This document shows, one piece after another, positions 17,936-26,749 of a DNA stretch of 64,000 bases (its first letter is position 1; every line of letters begins with the position of its first letter). Under the pieces are notes generated by a model that searched no databases, was not told the origin of the DNA, and saw nothing but the letters and a program-made list of their open reading frames with translations. Source of the stretch: Vibrio natriegens NBRC 15636 = ATCC 14048 = DSM 759 (GTDB lineage Bacteria; Pseudomonadota; Gammaproteobacteria; Enterobacterales; Vibrionaceae); assembly GCF_035621455.1 (NCBI RefSeq), contig NZ_CP141823.1, forward strand, positions 1,240,001 through 1,304,000, written 5' to 3'. The translations under genes were made by a program, and so were the position numbers.

Positions 17936-18358
17936 CTAGCGAATTGGAATCTTGTGTTCTTCTTCGCTGTGTCCGGCTAGTTTAGGTACCACGACAGTCA
18001 AAACACCGTCGGAAAAATCAGCGCTAATTTCTTCGACATTAATGTTGTTACCGAGCGTAAAACTTCGAGACATTTTGCCACTGTAGCGTTCACTGTGGAC
18101 TACTTTACCTTCTTTTTCTGTCTCTTTTTTAGTTTCGATACTGGCTTCGATGGATAACACACCTTGCTGGCAGCTAAGTTTGATATCTTCTTTTTTCACT
18201 CCCGGCAAATCGGCAGTGACTTCGAAAGCTTGGTCTTTCTCGACGATATCAACTCGTGGTGAAAAAGACCCTTCTTCGAATCGTGTCCTCAATGCAGGAA
18301 ATGAATTGTCAATAAACCGGGAGAAATCTGCCCAGCTATCACGAGGAACCAAGCTCAT
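17936..18358 (-). CDS. Small heat-shock protein, Hsp20/alpha-crystallin family
   Basis: A 140-residue Hsp20 protein. The alpha-crystallin domain covers about residues 35-130 (start SPRVDIVEKDQAF; LPGVKKEDIKL; hallmark ADFSDGVLTVVVPK), and the C-terminal IxI-type oligomerisation motif is IPI in HKIPIR. It acts as an ATP-independent holdase for unfolding proteins. A near-ideal AGGAGGT lies upstream of the ATG, so it should be strongly translated. A CCTGAA...CCCGAATT sequence upstream resembles a heat-shock promoter, but its spacing is short, so sigma-32 control is only a suggestion. Confidence 0.95.
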   Translation of the reverse strand: MSLVPRDSWADFSRFIDNSFPALRTRFEEGSFSPRVDIVEKDQAFEVTADLPGVKKEDIKLSCQQGVLSIEASIETKKETEKEGKVVHSERYSGKMSRSFTLGNNINVEEISADFSDGVLTVVVPKLAGHSEEEHKIPIR

Positions 18359-18497
18359 AAGTACCTCCTAATTCACTCTTTCCTAACATCACTATAAGTG
18401 TAATTCGGGTGTGCGAATTTTCAGGAAAAATTACTGCTCTGTTTGATAAATATCAAATATTCAGCGGGAGGTTTTTAGCTCTCAAAAAAACGTCCTA

Positions 18498-20066
18498 CTA
18501 CTTAATCTCAGACCATTTTGTTGTTTGATTTCGCCCCTGCCTTTTAGATGTATAAAGCGCTTCATCTGCTCTGTCTACAATGCTATCTATGTTCTTATCA
18601 CTTGAATGCAATTCGGCCACACCCAGACTGATTGTAAGTGGTTGACCCGGACTGAATAGGAATGACTCTGTTTCTTTTCGTATCGACTCAGCCACTTTCA
18701 CCCCGTTATCTTCCGATGTGTTGGGCAGTAGAATAATGAACTCTTCGCCTCCCCATCTTGCCAAAATATCACTATGCCTTATTCGATTTGATACAAGCTC
18801 ACTCAATTCTTTGAGGTAGACATCACCGACATTATGCCCAAACTGATCATTAATGGATTTGAAATGGTCAACATCAAACAGGATGATGCTAAAAGTAGAG
18901 GTGAGGTTTTTACCCTGTACAAATTCATATTGTAAGTGCTCGGTGAACTTGTTGCGGTTGAATACTTGAGTAAGAAAGTCGGTATTCGAAGCAGTAGTGA
19001 GTCTTTGATTATGTCTGTGGCTAGCGAATATGCTCCAAGCGGTCACGGCAGAAACCAACAAGATAAGTAATAAGTATATCAGATAGTTATTGCAAAGCTC
19101 TTTCAGCCTCGCGTCTTGCGTACTGGAGATTAAGTACGCAACATGTTCACCCTTGATATTTTTAATGGATAAAAAGCTCAGTATGTATGTATTGTCACCG
19201 ATAGTAATATCGTGGGAGAAGCTATGTTCGTTTAGGGTTAGTGAGCTTAAAGACTTTTTAAGCGTGTCCGCGTTGTCTAACAAGTCTCTGTATTTTATTT
19301 TCGGTAAATGTTGTTCGAATACGGCTTTATCAAAATAGTAGTTATCGGATAAAAAGCTGTTTAGATAATTGTATGCCATGTCGTCGAAGAGCTTAGACTC
19401 TACGGTCGATTTGTTGATGATAAAATGGAAATCATCATCGGGGTACAACTCAAACAGTAAGTCTACGATGCTACCCATGGAAAGAGACACTTCTAATGTG
19501 CCAACTTGTTTATCGTGATCGACAACTGGGTACACGAATCGGTAACCATTAAATATCCGGCCTTCTTCGAAGCCTTCGACAAAGCGTTCTTCGACATTCG
19601 CTAATCTGACGGATTCTCTTATGGAGAATAGGTTATCGCCAAACTTTTCTGGTTTATGAACTCTTAGGAAACTGTCGCCATTTTTGAAGTGAAAATGCAG
19701 TTGCCTGAAATTGTACTCCTTTAACAAGGCGTAGTCTTTTTTCAACAACTGGTAGATCCTCTGTCTGTTTTTGTCCCGAACTTCTTCGCCAGAATACACA
19801 GCAGCCGCGAATAAAGGGACGATTTCCTTATCTCTCTCGATTTGTTTAAAGACATAGTGAGAAAACTTGCGATATACACCAATACTCGACTGAACTTTGG
19901 ATTCAAACGTTGTGGAATAGTTGTTAAGGATAGTTGATTTCTGCTCGTGATAGCTGTCGAAGAGCAAAATGAATAAGGAGACCAAAAAGAGGCCAAGTGC
20001 AGCATAGCGGGTGGTTAATTTATGGGGTGTTAACCGAGAAAATTTAGGCGTATTTCGTGGCGACAA
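18498..20066 (-). CDS. Membrane diguanylate cyclase with periplasmic sensor domain
   Basis: A 522-residue protein: a transmembrane helix at about 20-40, a large periplasmic region (about 45-335) resembling a double-Cache-type sensor, a second helix at about 337-355, then a GGDEF domain. The active site GGEEF is at 439-443, preceded by the inhibitory I-site R430-x-x-D433, so an active enzyme with product inhibition is expected. It makes cyclic di-GMP from two GTP in response to an external signal. The start is a TTG at 20066 with GAGG upstream; no ATG lies near the N-terminus. It has no operon partner. Confidence 0.93.
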   Translation of the reverse strand: MSPRNTPKFSRLTPHKLTTRYAALGLFLVSLFILLFDSYHEQKSTILNNYSTTFESKVQSSIGVYRKFSHYVFKQIERDKEIVPLFAAAVYSGEEVRDKNRQRIYQLLKKDYALLKEYNFRQLHFHFKNGDSFLRVHKPEKFGDNLFSIRESVRLANVEERFVEGFEEGRIFNGYRFVYPVVDHDKQVGTLEVSLSMGSIVDLLFELYPDDDFHFIINKSTVESKLFDDMAYNYLNSFLSDNYYFDKAVFEQHLPKIKYRDLLDNADTLKKSLSSLTLNEHSFSHDITIGDNTYILSFLSIKNIKGEHVAYLISSTQDARLKELCNNYLIYLLLILLVSAVTAWSIFASHRHNQRLTTASNTDFLTQVFNRNKFTEHLQYEFVQGKNLTSTFSIILFDVDHFKSINDQFGHNVGDVYLKELSELVSNRIRHSDILARWGGEEFIILLPNTSEDNGVKVAESIRKETESFLFSPGQPLTISLGVAELHSSDKNIDSIVDRADEALYTSKRQGRNQTTKWSEIK

Positions 20067-20418
20067 ACGCTAGCCTCTAAAACTTTAAAAAATAGATTAT
20101 GACAGTAGGGGCATAGTACAAAGATGTTAGTAAATTTAATAGGTTTTTTAGTATATTGTTAGATTGCGATCAGGTTTATGTTTTCCGAAAAGCACATCTT
20201 TTTGTGCCCAAACATAGCGCCCACCAGAACCGTGGTTGAGCGCTATCTAATCTCGTTCTTATTAGTCTGTGTATAATGGTCCAATTCATTCAAGTTTGTG
20301 CTGCAATGTTAGCGATAGGATGAATCAAAAAGCCCTTTTAGGCGCTTCTGTTATTACGCGTCGAAGGTTAAATGCTACTCCCTCAGTTCAGCACGAACTT
20401 CTCTACAATCTAATTCGT
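20067..20418. other. Intergenic region with a stem-loop
   Basis: No clear gene. An imperfect hairpin joins ATAGCGC (20214-20220) to GCGCTAT (20240-20246), with an inner CCAC/GTGG pair and a bulge; no T-run follows. A 34-codon ORF at 20320-20424 (+) runs into the end of the opposing DMT gene and has a poor ribosome site, so it was not accepted as a gene. Confidence 0.4.
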
Positions 20419-21327
20419 TTATGAAATGGTCGCTGAAGACAACTCTTGGGTGTGTTTGCTGCTTTTACGGCGCACTTTGATCTGCGAGAGAATAACACCG
20501 GAAATAACAAATAAGCCGCCAACAATATGGTAGAGATGAACTTCTTCGCCTAGTAATGTCGATGCTAACGCCACTGCGACCACAGGCATTAAATTCATGA
20601 ACATGGCGCTGGAGTCAGCACCGATTAAATCTATTGCTTTCACCCACATTAGTGGAGCGAAAATTGAGGCTGCAATGCCTGCGTAAGCAATCATCGGGAG
20701 TGCTTCTTGGCTAGGGAGAAGATGATCACTTGTCAACCACAGTGGTGCCAGCATGATCACTGAGAAAAATCCTTGCATGTAAACCAAAGTCAGGCTGTTA
20801 AATGGCATCTTCCAGCGTTTAAGTAGGACGCAGTAAGTAGCGTAAACGAAGGCGGCAAGTAACATTAAACTGTCACCTTGAGTCATGTCCTGATGGAAGA
20901 AATAGGTGATGTCTCCGTGTCCAAGCATAAAGGCTAACCCTAACAACGAAATTAAGCCGCCAACGATACTCAATTTAGAAATCGACTTACCTAACAGAGG
21001 CACACTCAGAAAGACGCTAATAAGCGGAACCAATGACGTAATCAGTGCCATGTTAGAAGCCGTGGTCGTTAAACCAGCGTAATAACCCAGTGATTGGTTT
21101 AAAACCATACCGAGCAGAGCGAGACAAGCCAATTTACTTAGATAAGGGCGAATAACGTGACGCTGCTTAATCACAGCTGGCAGACAAAACGGTGTCAGTA
21201 TCAGCAATGCGATAAACCAGCGGTAGAAACTCATTGCACTCGGTTCAATCGCACTGGCTGCCATTTTGTTGACGATAGCATTTCCACCCCAAATCATGAC
21301 GGTAAAAAACGGAAGTAAATAAACCAT
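20419..21327 (-). CDS. EamA/DMT family transporter
   Basis: A 302-residue inner-membrane protein with about ten helices and two EamA repeats (about 5-135 and 150-285; MIWGGNAIVNKMA near the start, LLGEEVHLYHIVGGLFVISGV near the end). The ATG at 21327 is chosen because it starts the first helix directly and has AGGA upstream; longer in-frame starts would extend it into the divergent regulator gene. DMT proteins export amino acids, metabolites or drugs; the substrate is unknown. The divergent AraC-family gene probably controls it. Confidence 0.93.
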   Translation of the reverse strand: MVYLLPFFTVMIWGGNAIVNKMAASAIEPSAMSFYRWFIALLILTPFCLPAVIKQRHVIRPYLSKLACLALLGMVLNQSLGYYAGLTTTASNMALITSLVPLISVFLSVPLLGKSISKLSIVGGLISLLGLAFMLGHGDITYFFHQDMTQGDSLMLLAAFVYATYCVLLKRWKMPFNSLTLVYMQGFFSVIMLAPLWLTSDHLLPSQEALPMIAYAGIAASIFAPLMWVKAIDLIGADSSAMFMNLMPVVAVALASTLLGEEVHLYHIVGGLFVISGVILSQIKVRRKSSKHTQELSSATIS

Positions 21328-21404
21328 AAAAATCCTATCGCACAATAATTGATGACGATAGTCTGGCAGGTCTTTATAATGAAAAGTATCTCCTAAAAGA
21401 CATA

Positions 21405-22214
21405 GTGAGCGATAGGAAGACAATTTTGAAAAAGAGTTCGCGAAACCTCCACCCTTCATTATCAATTGATAGGGCACCATCCGATGTATTTATGAATTTC
21501 GAAGCGTTTTTGTCGAATACAGAGACTCGAATTCACAGCCATCCCTGGGGGCAGGTACAGTTGATCAGTGGTGGCATCTTGGAAATTGATGCAGAAGACA
21601 CACGCTTTTTAGCACCACCTCATTTGGCTATCTGGGTGCCTGCGGGAATTCGTCATACCAGTTATAACAGAAAACCGATCGAGTATTGCTCGCTAAATAT
21701 TTCGCCGGAATTGACGGCACATTTCCCGACCAAAACCAGTTTGATTAAGGTTACGCCAGTCATAGCTGCGATTATTGAGGATTTTCGCCAACGAGATATC
21801 AATGTCGCGCATAGTGATGAAGACAAACGTCTAGTGCAGGTACTTCTCGATCAACTGGCAAAACAAGAAGTAGAGCACCATTTCTTACCGACTACCGATA
21901 ACAAGTATCTGGAACCTATCCTTAAAGCGGTAGAAGAATCTCCCACGGATGAAATCAGTTTGGCAGAGTGGGCCGTAAAGGTGCACACCACCGAGAGAAC
22001 ACTAGCGCGTCATTGCCAGAGTGAACTAGGGATGAGTTTTACAGAATGGCGATTACGTGTCCGCTACCTGCATTCTATGGAGCTGCTACGCAAGGGACAA
22101 ACGGTAAAAGAAGTCGCATTGACCCTAGGTTACAATCAGGCGAGCCCTTTTATTGCAATGTTTAAGAAATACTCCGGCATGACACCGGAGCAATATAAGA
22201 ATCGTTTGTTATAG
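21405..22214 (+). CDS. AraC family regulator with cupin N-domain, divergent from DMT exporter
   Basis: A protein of about 270 residues: an N-terminal cupin ligand-binding region (THSHPWGQVQLI-like motif IHSHPWGQVQL, then PPHLAIWVPAGIRHT) and a C-terminal AraC helix-turn-helix pair (about 170-268, LAEWAVKVHTTERTLARHC; KEVALTLGYNQASPFIAMFKKY). The start is uncertain: GTG at 21405 has little ribosome-site support, while TTG at 21426 has AGGAAG six bases upstream and may be the real one. It faces the DMT gene across 77 bp, the usual local regulator arrangement. Confidence 0.92.
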   Translation: MSDRKTILKKSSRNLHPSLSIDRAPSDVFMNFEAFLSNTETRIHSHPWGQVQLISGGILEIDAEDTRFLAPPHLAIWVPAGIRHTSYNRKPIEYCSLNISPELTAHFPTKTSLIKVTPVIAAIIEDFRQRDINVAHSDEDKRLVQVLLDQLAKQEVEHHFLPTTDNKYLEPILKAVEESPTDEISLAEWAVKVHTTERTLARHCQSELGMSFTEWRLRVRYLHSMELLRKGQTVKEVALTLGYNQASPFIAMFKKYSGMTPEQYKNRLL

Positions 22215-22635
22215 CAGGTATACCAATTAATTGAGGGTTGGCCTACCTTCGATCTATCATCGGAAAGCCTTATCCAAAGTTTAGAACGTCTCACCAAGTT
22301 TGGAGTCACTATCGTAGAATGATTTATATAACAATTATTTAAGCTTCAAGGTGCTTTTTCTAATCAGTTAGAAACGATTTACCCCAACTGACCACAAATT
22401 ATGATTTGGTGAAAAATCACCAAAGTTGTGTCAGGCTGATCTGTTCTGGCACGTTCGTGCCCCAAATGCTTTAGTCTAACTGTCACTCGGATTGGTAGAT
22501 GCTCCCGTTAGTCATACTTTTTGTAATTTGAGTCGCACTTCTCTACTGTTGATGCATACATCTCAAACTGAAGTCATACATACTAATGTCAAATAACCTT
22601 GTTTCTTGATTTCACTGTAGTAAGTAAAAGGGACT
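22215..22635. other. Intergenic region before the AT-rich lipoprotein
   Basis: No gene seen. A short GGCACG/CGTGCC inverted repeat lies at 22448-22461, ending in GTGCCCCAAA. The same 10-mer recurs at 23611-23620 beyond the lipoprotein gene, again on the 3' side of a GGGCAC stem. Confidence 0.4.
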
Positions 22636-22638
22636 GTG

Positions 22639-23484
22639 ATGATAAAAATAGATATTAAGTTTTTCGCATTATTAATTTTATTATTAAATACAAGTGCGTG
22701 CTCATACAATAAAAATAGCTATATTTATGACAATTTTATTGACGAGATTATAAACGCAGGTAGCACTGAAAAATTAGTAAGTGCTCTTACAGAGAAGTTG
22801 AGTGTTGGTGATGACGCTAATTATTCTGAAATATTGAACGAGTACGCTTCAAAGTATGTCTTTAACGATAAATATAAAGCTCGTTTGAGTCAGGGGTATA
22901 GAGAAATTTTTACGCCAGATGAAATGAAGGTATATGTATCAGCGCATAATTCAGAAGCTTGCCGCGCAATGTTGAATTTGGAAACTGTAATCCAAGCAAA
23001 ATTAGTAAATCAAAATGTCGAAGCATTAGACAACACTATTTCTAAAGAGAAAATAGTAGCCTGCTATTCTTTATTAGAACACTCAACGACGGTAAAACAA
23101 AGAGAAGAAATTAAAGCCTTATTATCAATCACAGACGAGTTTGTAAGAAGTACCCATCCTCAACTTGTCGAAATGATTAAGAAGTATAAGCTCATTAAAG
23201 GTATTGTAAATCGTACAAAAAAAGAGATGGAATTCCCGGTTGCTGTAGATGAATTTCAAATTTATTTAGATGTTATAGCTGGCCATAATTACCTAGAAAA
23301 TGTCTATGTTTATAAAGACACATTTTCAGAAAACGAAATACTAGATATTGATAAAAATGATTTAAGGGCTCGCGCTTGCGAAACCTCTGACGTACTGAAA
23401 ATGGGGATTAATGAGCATTACACATGGCTGGATATAAACCACCAACATCTTATGACGTATGTTATTACAGAAGAAGATTGCTAA
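22639..23484 (+). CDS. Hypothetical lipoprotein, AT-rich
   Basis: A 281-residue protein with a signal peptide of the lipoprotein type: hydrophobic stretch FFALLILLLN then the lipobox TSAC, so Cys about residue 21 should be lipidated. The remainder is mostly helical and charged, with four later cysteines. I recognise no family. The ATG at 22639 (AAAGGGA upstream) or an adjacent GTG at 22636 may start it. Base composition is visibly AT-richer than its neighbours, and similar hairpin/repeat sequence flanks it, which suggests recent acquisition (inference). It is a single gene without operon partners. Confidence 0.75.
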   Translation: MIKIDIKFFALLILLLNTSACSYNKNSYIYDNFIDEIINAGSTEKLVSALTEKLSVGDDANYSEILNEYASKYVFNDKYKARLSQGYREIFTPDEMKVYVSAHNSEACRAMLNLETVIQAKLVNQNVEALDNTISKEKIVACYSLLEHSTTVKQREEIKALLSITDEFVRSTHPQLVEMIKKYKLIKGIVNRTKKEMEFPVAVDEFQIYLDVIAGHNYLENVYVYKDTFSENEILDIDKNDLRARACETSDVLKMGINEHYTWLDINHQHLMTYVITEEDC

Positions 23485-23590
23485 AGTGACACGGTATGAG
23501 TAGGCTACGCTATAAAGTGTATTTTCCATACTTCAGGTAGTGGATGGCAGTGACAATTGCTAACTCACTTTTGTCCAGAACCTTCACAGT

Positions 23591-23616
23591 GGGCACTTTC
23601 TAACGCAAAAGTGCCC
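23591..23616. repeat. Stem-loop after the lipoprotein gene
   Basis: GGGCACTTT (23591-23599) pairs perfectly with AAAGTGCCC (23608-23616) across an 8-nt loop. There is no T-run on either strand, so it is not a convincing terminator. The GTGCCCCAAA at 23611-23620 matches one at 22457-22466. Confidence 0.5.
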
Positions 23617-23688
23617 CAAAGTTAGCTAAGTTAATGGCACTTTGTTCAATGTGCCTTCGCGCTTTCCCTATTTAAAGTAATCTGATAA

Positions 23689-24618
23689 CTACTCTTTGGG
23701 TTTCAGAAGTTCACGCTTTTCGATTAAAAAATCCATTAACACGCGGATTTTTTTAGGCATGTTCTCTCGTGAAGGTATGTATAAATAAAACCCTGGAAAC
23801 TCTTTACACCAAGGTGCTAGAACTCGAGCTAGCCTTCCTTCACTTATGTGCTTTTCTACCCACAAATCAATATGCTTCACTAAACCCACACCCTGTATTG
23901 CGGCCTGTAACATACTATAGTCATCATTAAAAATAGCATTGCCTTTAGGCTCGAAAACGACGGTGTGTTTTTCAACATCAGGAGAGGTTAGCGACCAATG
24001 GTCGATTGTTCCGCTCGAGGTAAAACGATAAGCAAGGCAATTGTGATCTTCTAAATCATCAGGAGTCTGAGGTAGTCCATTTCGCTCAAAGTATTCAGGA
24101 GAGCCCACTATTGCCGTTGTTAACGGTGGGGTAATAGGAACCGCGACCATATGTTCATCCAAGCTTATTCCTAAGCGAATGCCCGCATCAACGCCTTCTG
24201 CAACGATGTTAGAGAATCCATCATTCATGATTAACTCTAAGCGTATTTTGGGATAGAGGGTGAGGAACTCGCCAAGGTGAGGTTCAATAAGCAGCCGAGC
24301 TGCGGTTCTCGAAACGCTTATACGAATTAATCCTGAAGGTTCTAGATGGGATTCGTTCAGTTCACTCACAACTTGTTCAATGCTAGTCAAAGACGGTTGC
24401 AAAATATCAAGCAGACGCTGGCCTTCTTCCGTTAACGACATGCTTCTGGTTGTTCGATTAATTAATCGAACTTGTAGCTGTTGTTCTAACGCTTTTAGGT
24501 GCTGTGATAAGGCGGCACGGGTTATCCCCATTTCTGAGGCCGCTTTAGTGAAACTGCGATGGCGAGCAATATGTGCAAACCATGTCAGTGATGAAAGTAA
24601 AGAAGGTTCAATTCGCAT
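23689..24618 (-). CDS. LysR family regulator divergent from tandem hydrolases
   Basis: A 309-residue LysR regulator of the AaeR/DhcR-like group: winged helix at 1-60 (SFTKAASEMGITRAALSQHLKALEQQLQ, RTTRSMSLTEEGQRLL) and a periplasmic-binding-like effector domain at about 90-300. It lies divergent to two alpha/beta hydrolase genes with 131 bp between, the usual layout for direct control. The ligand is unknown. Confidence 0.93.
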   Translation of the reverse strand: MRIEPSLLSSLTWFAHIARHRSFTKAASEMGITRAALSQHLKALEQQLQVRLINRTTRSMSLTEEGQRLLDILQPSLTSIEQVVSELNESHLEPSGLIRISVSRTAARLLIEPHLGEFLTLYPKIRLELIMNDGFSNIVAEGVDAGIRLGISLDEHMVAVPITPPLTTAIVGSPEYFERNGLPQTPDDLEDHNCLAYRFTSSGTIDHWSLTSPDVEKHTVVFEPKGNAIFNDDYSMLQAAIQGVGLVKHIDLWVEKHISEGRLARVLAPWCKEFPGFYLYIPSRENMPKKIRVLMDFLIEKRELLKPKE

Positions 24619-24749
24619 TTGTTAAGTATAACTAAACAGTCATGTAGATAAAACGATATTTATCCGAAACAGTCTGTTGGCTAATATTACATCGAAGCTT
24701 AGGTCATCAGCCTGAAATGAACAGTTAACCTCTAACGGAGAATGTCGCT

Positions 24750-25664
24750 ATGTCTAAAGTCACTTTCAAAAATCTAAATGGTCAAGGTATTGAGATTTCT
24801 GCGGTTATCAACTTCCCTAAAGATTTTGATGCAAGTAAAAAATATGCAGCTGTTGTTGTTTCACACCCTGGTGGCGGCGTGAAAGAGCAAACAGCAGGTT
24901 TATACGCGAGTAAACTTGCGGAAAACGGCTTAATTGCTATTGCTTTTGACCGTTCATACCAAGGAGAAAGCACGGGTCAACCTCGTCAAATGGAAAACCC
25001 ATACATTAGTACTGAAGATGTGAGTGCTGTAGTCGACTATCTAACAACATTGGACTATGTCGATAACGACAAAATTGGTGCGATGGGTATTTGTGCCGGT
25101 GCGGGTTACAGCGCAAACGCGGCGATTAATGACCGTCGTATTAAAGCTTTAGGCATGGTTAGCGCAGTTAATATCGGTCAAATGTTCCGTAATGGTTGGG
25201 ATAATTCGGTTAACGATGCTGATGCCCTTGGTTACTTAGAGTTTGGGTCGAATGCACGTACAACTGACGCTAATGGCTCTGAATACGCAATCATTCCTCT
25301 AGCTCCGATGCGTGAAGAAGATGCACCAAACGCAGAACTGCGAGAAGCATGGGAATATTACCACACACCACGTTGTGAACATCCAAATGCTCCGGGTTTT
25401 GCTCTAACCCGTAACTTAAACCAGATCATTACTTACGATGCGTACCACAAAGCGGAAGCATTTTTGACTCAACCAATCCTTGCTGTCGTTGGTAGTGACG
25501 CAGGCAGCAAGTGGATGAGTGATGACCTGATGGATCGAGCTGCGAGTTCAGATAAAACCTTGTATGTCATTGATGGTGCAAACCATATGTCGCTTTATGA
25601 TGTTGCCGAATACGTCGATGACGCAGTATCCCAACTCGCTTCTTTCTTCCAACGCACTCTTTAA
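24750..25664 (+). CDS. Alpha/beta hydrolase with Cys nucleophile elbow (YcjY-like), first of tandem pair
   Basis: A 304-residue alpha/beta hydrolase. The nucleophile elbow is G-I-C115-A-G instead of the common G-x-S-x-G, so the likely catalytic residue is cysteine, as in dienelactone hydrolase. The acid is probably in the GSDAGSKWM region and the histidine is in GANHMSLYD near the C-terminus. The start has GGAG 9 bp upstream. It is followed after 57 bp by a paralogue. The substrate is unknown; the divergent LysR regulator suggests inducible detoxification or catabolism. Confidence 0.9.
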   Translation: MSKVTFKNLNGQGIEISAVINFPKDFDASKKYAAVVVSHPGGGVKEQTAGLYASKLAENGLIAIAFDRSYQGESTGQPRQMENPYISTEDVSAVVDYLTTLDYVDNDKIGAMGICAGAGYSANAAINDRRIKALGMVSAVNIGQMFRNGWDNSVNDADALGYLEFGSNARTTDANGSEYAIIPLAPMREEDAPNAELREAWEYYHTPRCEHPNAPGFALTRNLNQIITYDAYHKAEAFLTQPILAVVGSDAGSKWMSDDLMDRAASSDKTLYVIDGANHMSLYDVAEYVDDAVSQLASFFQRTL

Positions 25665-25721
25665 TATTCCCCGATGAAAGGCTCGATTTCTTTGAGCCTT
25701 TCTACTCTCAAGGTATTGATT

Positions 25722-26660
25722 ATGAACATGCAAAAAATCACTTTCAGAAATGCTGATATGGCTTGGGATATGTCTGCATTAGTTTTATTCCCAGAAGGCT
25801 TTAATGAATCAAAACGCTACCCAACAATGATAAGCGTTCACCCTTTTGGTAGTTGTAAAGAACAAACATCCAGCGCTGTCTATGGTAAGGCTCTTGCTGA
25901 GTTAGGTTACGTCGTGATCGCATTTGATGCGAGCTTTCAGGGAGAATCGGGGGGATTGCCTCGTTACGTAGAAGATCCAAGTCAACGTGTTGAAGATATC
26001 AGTCGCGTTATCGACTATGCAGTGACTTTACCTTATGTCGATGAGAATAGAATTGGTGGACTCGGTATCTGCGGCGGCGGTGGTTACATCATCAATTCAG
26101 CCCTAACCGAAAAGCGCTTGAAAGCTGTCGTAGGTATTACGCCTGTCAACTTAGGCCGCTTGTTCCGTGAAGGTTTTAGTATGTACGACCCTATCGCTAA
26201 CCTTGAAGCTATGGCTACACAGCGAACAGCCGAAGCGCGTGGCTCAGAATTGCAAATCAATGAACTTCTTCCTCCAAGTGTTGAATTTGCAAAAGAAAAT
26301 GGATTAACAGAACGAGACGTGTCCGAAGCTACCGAATACTATAAAACGCCACGTGGACAAACCGAAGGTGGAGCAACACGTATGTTGTTTTCACATGCAC
26401 AAAAAACTCTGAGTTGGGATGCTTTTGCATTCGCAGAAACGTTATTGACTCAGCCTGTTATGGCCGTAGTCGGCCAAAAAGTAGGGGCGTTTGGTGCTTA
26501 TCGTGATGGACAGGAAATTTATGGTCGCTCTGTTCAATCAAAAGACCGACAACTGGTTAATTTGGAAAACTGGTCTCACTATGAACTGTATGACCATCCC
26601 GAAGCAGTATGTATGGCAATGGACAAGGTTTCTGCATTCCTTGGAACACACCTAAAGTAA
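25722..26660 (+). CDS. Alpha/beta hydrolase with Cys nucleophile elbow, second of tandem pair
   Basis: A 312-residue paralogue of the previous gene, sharing the opening (M-x-K-I/V-TF-x-N) and overall plan. Its elbow is G-I-C117-G-G, again cysteine. The C-terminal histidine lies in NWSHYELYDHPEA. The ATG at 25722 is preferred: AAGG is 9-12 bp upstream and it aligns with the paralogue start, while an earlier ATG at 25674 adds 16 unrelated residues and sits in a short stem-loop spacer. The duplication is diverged, so it is old or under different selection. A strong terminator closes the operon. Confidence 0.9.
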   Translation: MNMQKITFRNADMAWDMSALVLFPEGFNESKRYPTMISVHPFGSCKEQTSSAVYGKALAELGYVVIAFDASFQGESGGLPRYVEDPSQRVEDISRVIDYAVTLPYVDENRIGGLGICGGGGYIINSALTEKRLKAVVGITPVNLGRLFREGFSMYDPIANLEAMATQRTAEARGSELQINELLPPSVEFAKENGLTERDVSEATEYYKTPRGQTEGGATRMLFSHAQKTLSWDAFAFAETLLTQPVMAVVGQKVGAFGAYRDGQEIYGRSVQSKDRQLVNLENWSHYELYDHPEAVCMAMDKVSAFLGTHLK

Positions 26661-26671
26661 TCCAACAAGTT

Positions 26672-26709
26672 AGAAGCGTTTTGTATGGTTACAAAGCGCT
26701 TCTTTTTTA
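26672..26709 (+). terminator. Intrinsic terminator of the tandem hydrolase operon
   Basis: A 13-bp stem with one G-T pair (26672-26684 with 26691-26703), 6-nt loop, followed by TTTTT. Confidence 0.9.
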
Positions 26710-26749
26710 ATTCCGTAAGATTTAGTTTGAAGTGGGTTGGTCAGTAAAT

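Noticed and set aside
18380..18450. Sigma-32 heat-shock promoter before the Hsp20 gene
   Set aside because: CCTGAA and CCCGAATT elements are seen, but the spacing is about 10-11 bp rather than 13-14, so it was not listed as a feature.
20320..20424. A 34-residue ORF in the gap before the DMT transporter gene
   Set aside because: Weak ribosome site and overlap with the end of the opposing gene; left as a note in the gap entry.
22448..23640. Integron cassette or attC sites around the AT-rich lipoprotein
   Set aside because: The GGCAC stems do not show the RYYYAAC/GTTRRRY core sites, and no integrase or neighbouring cassettes are present.
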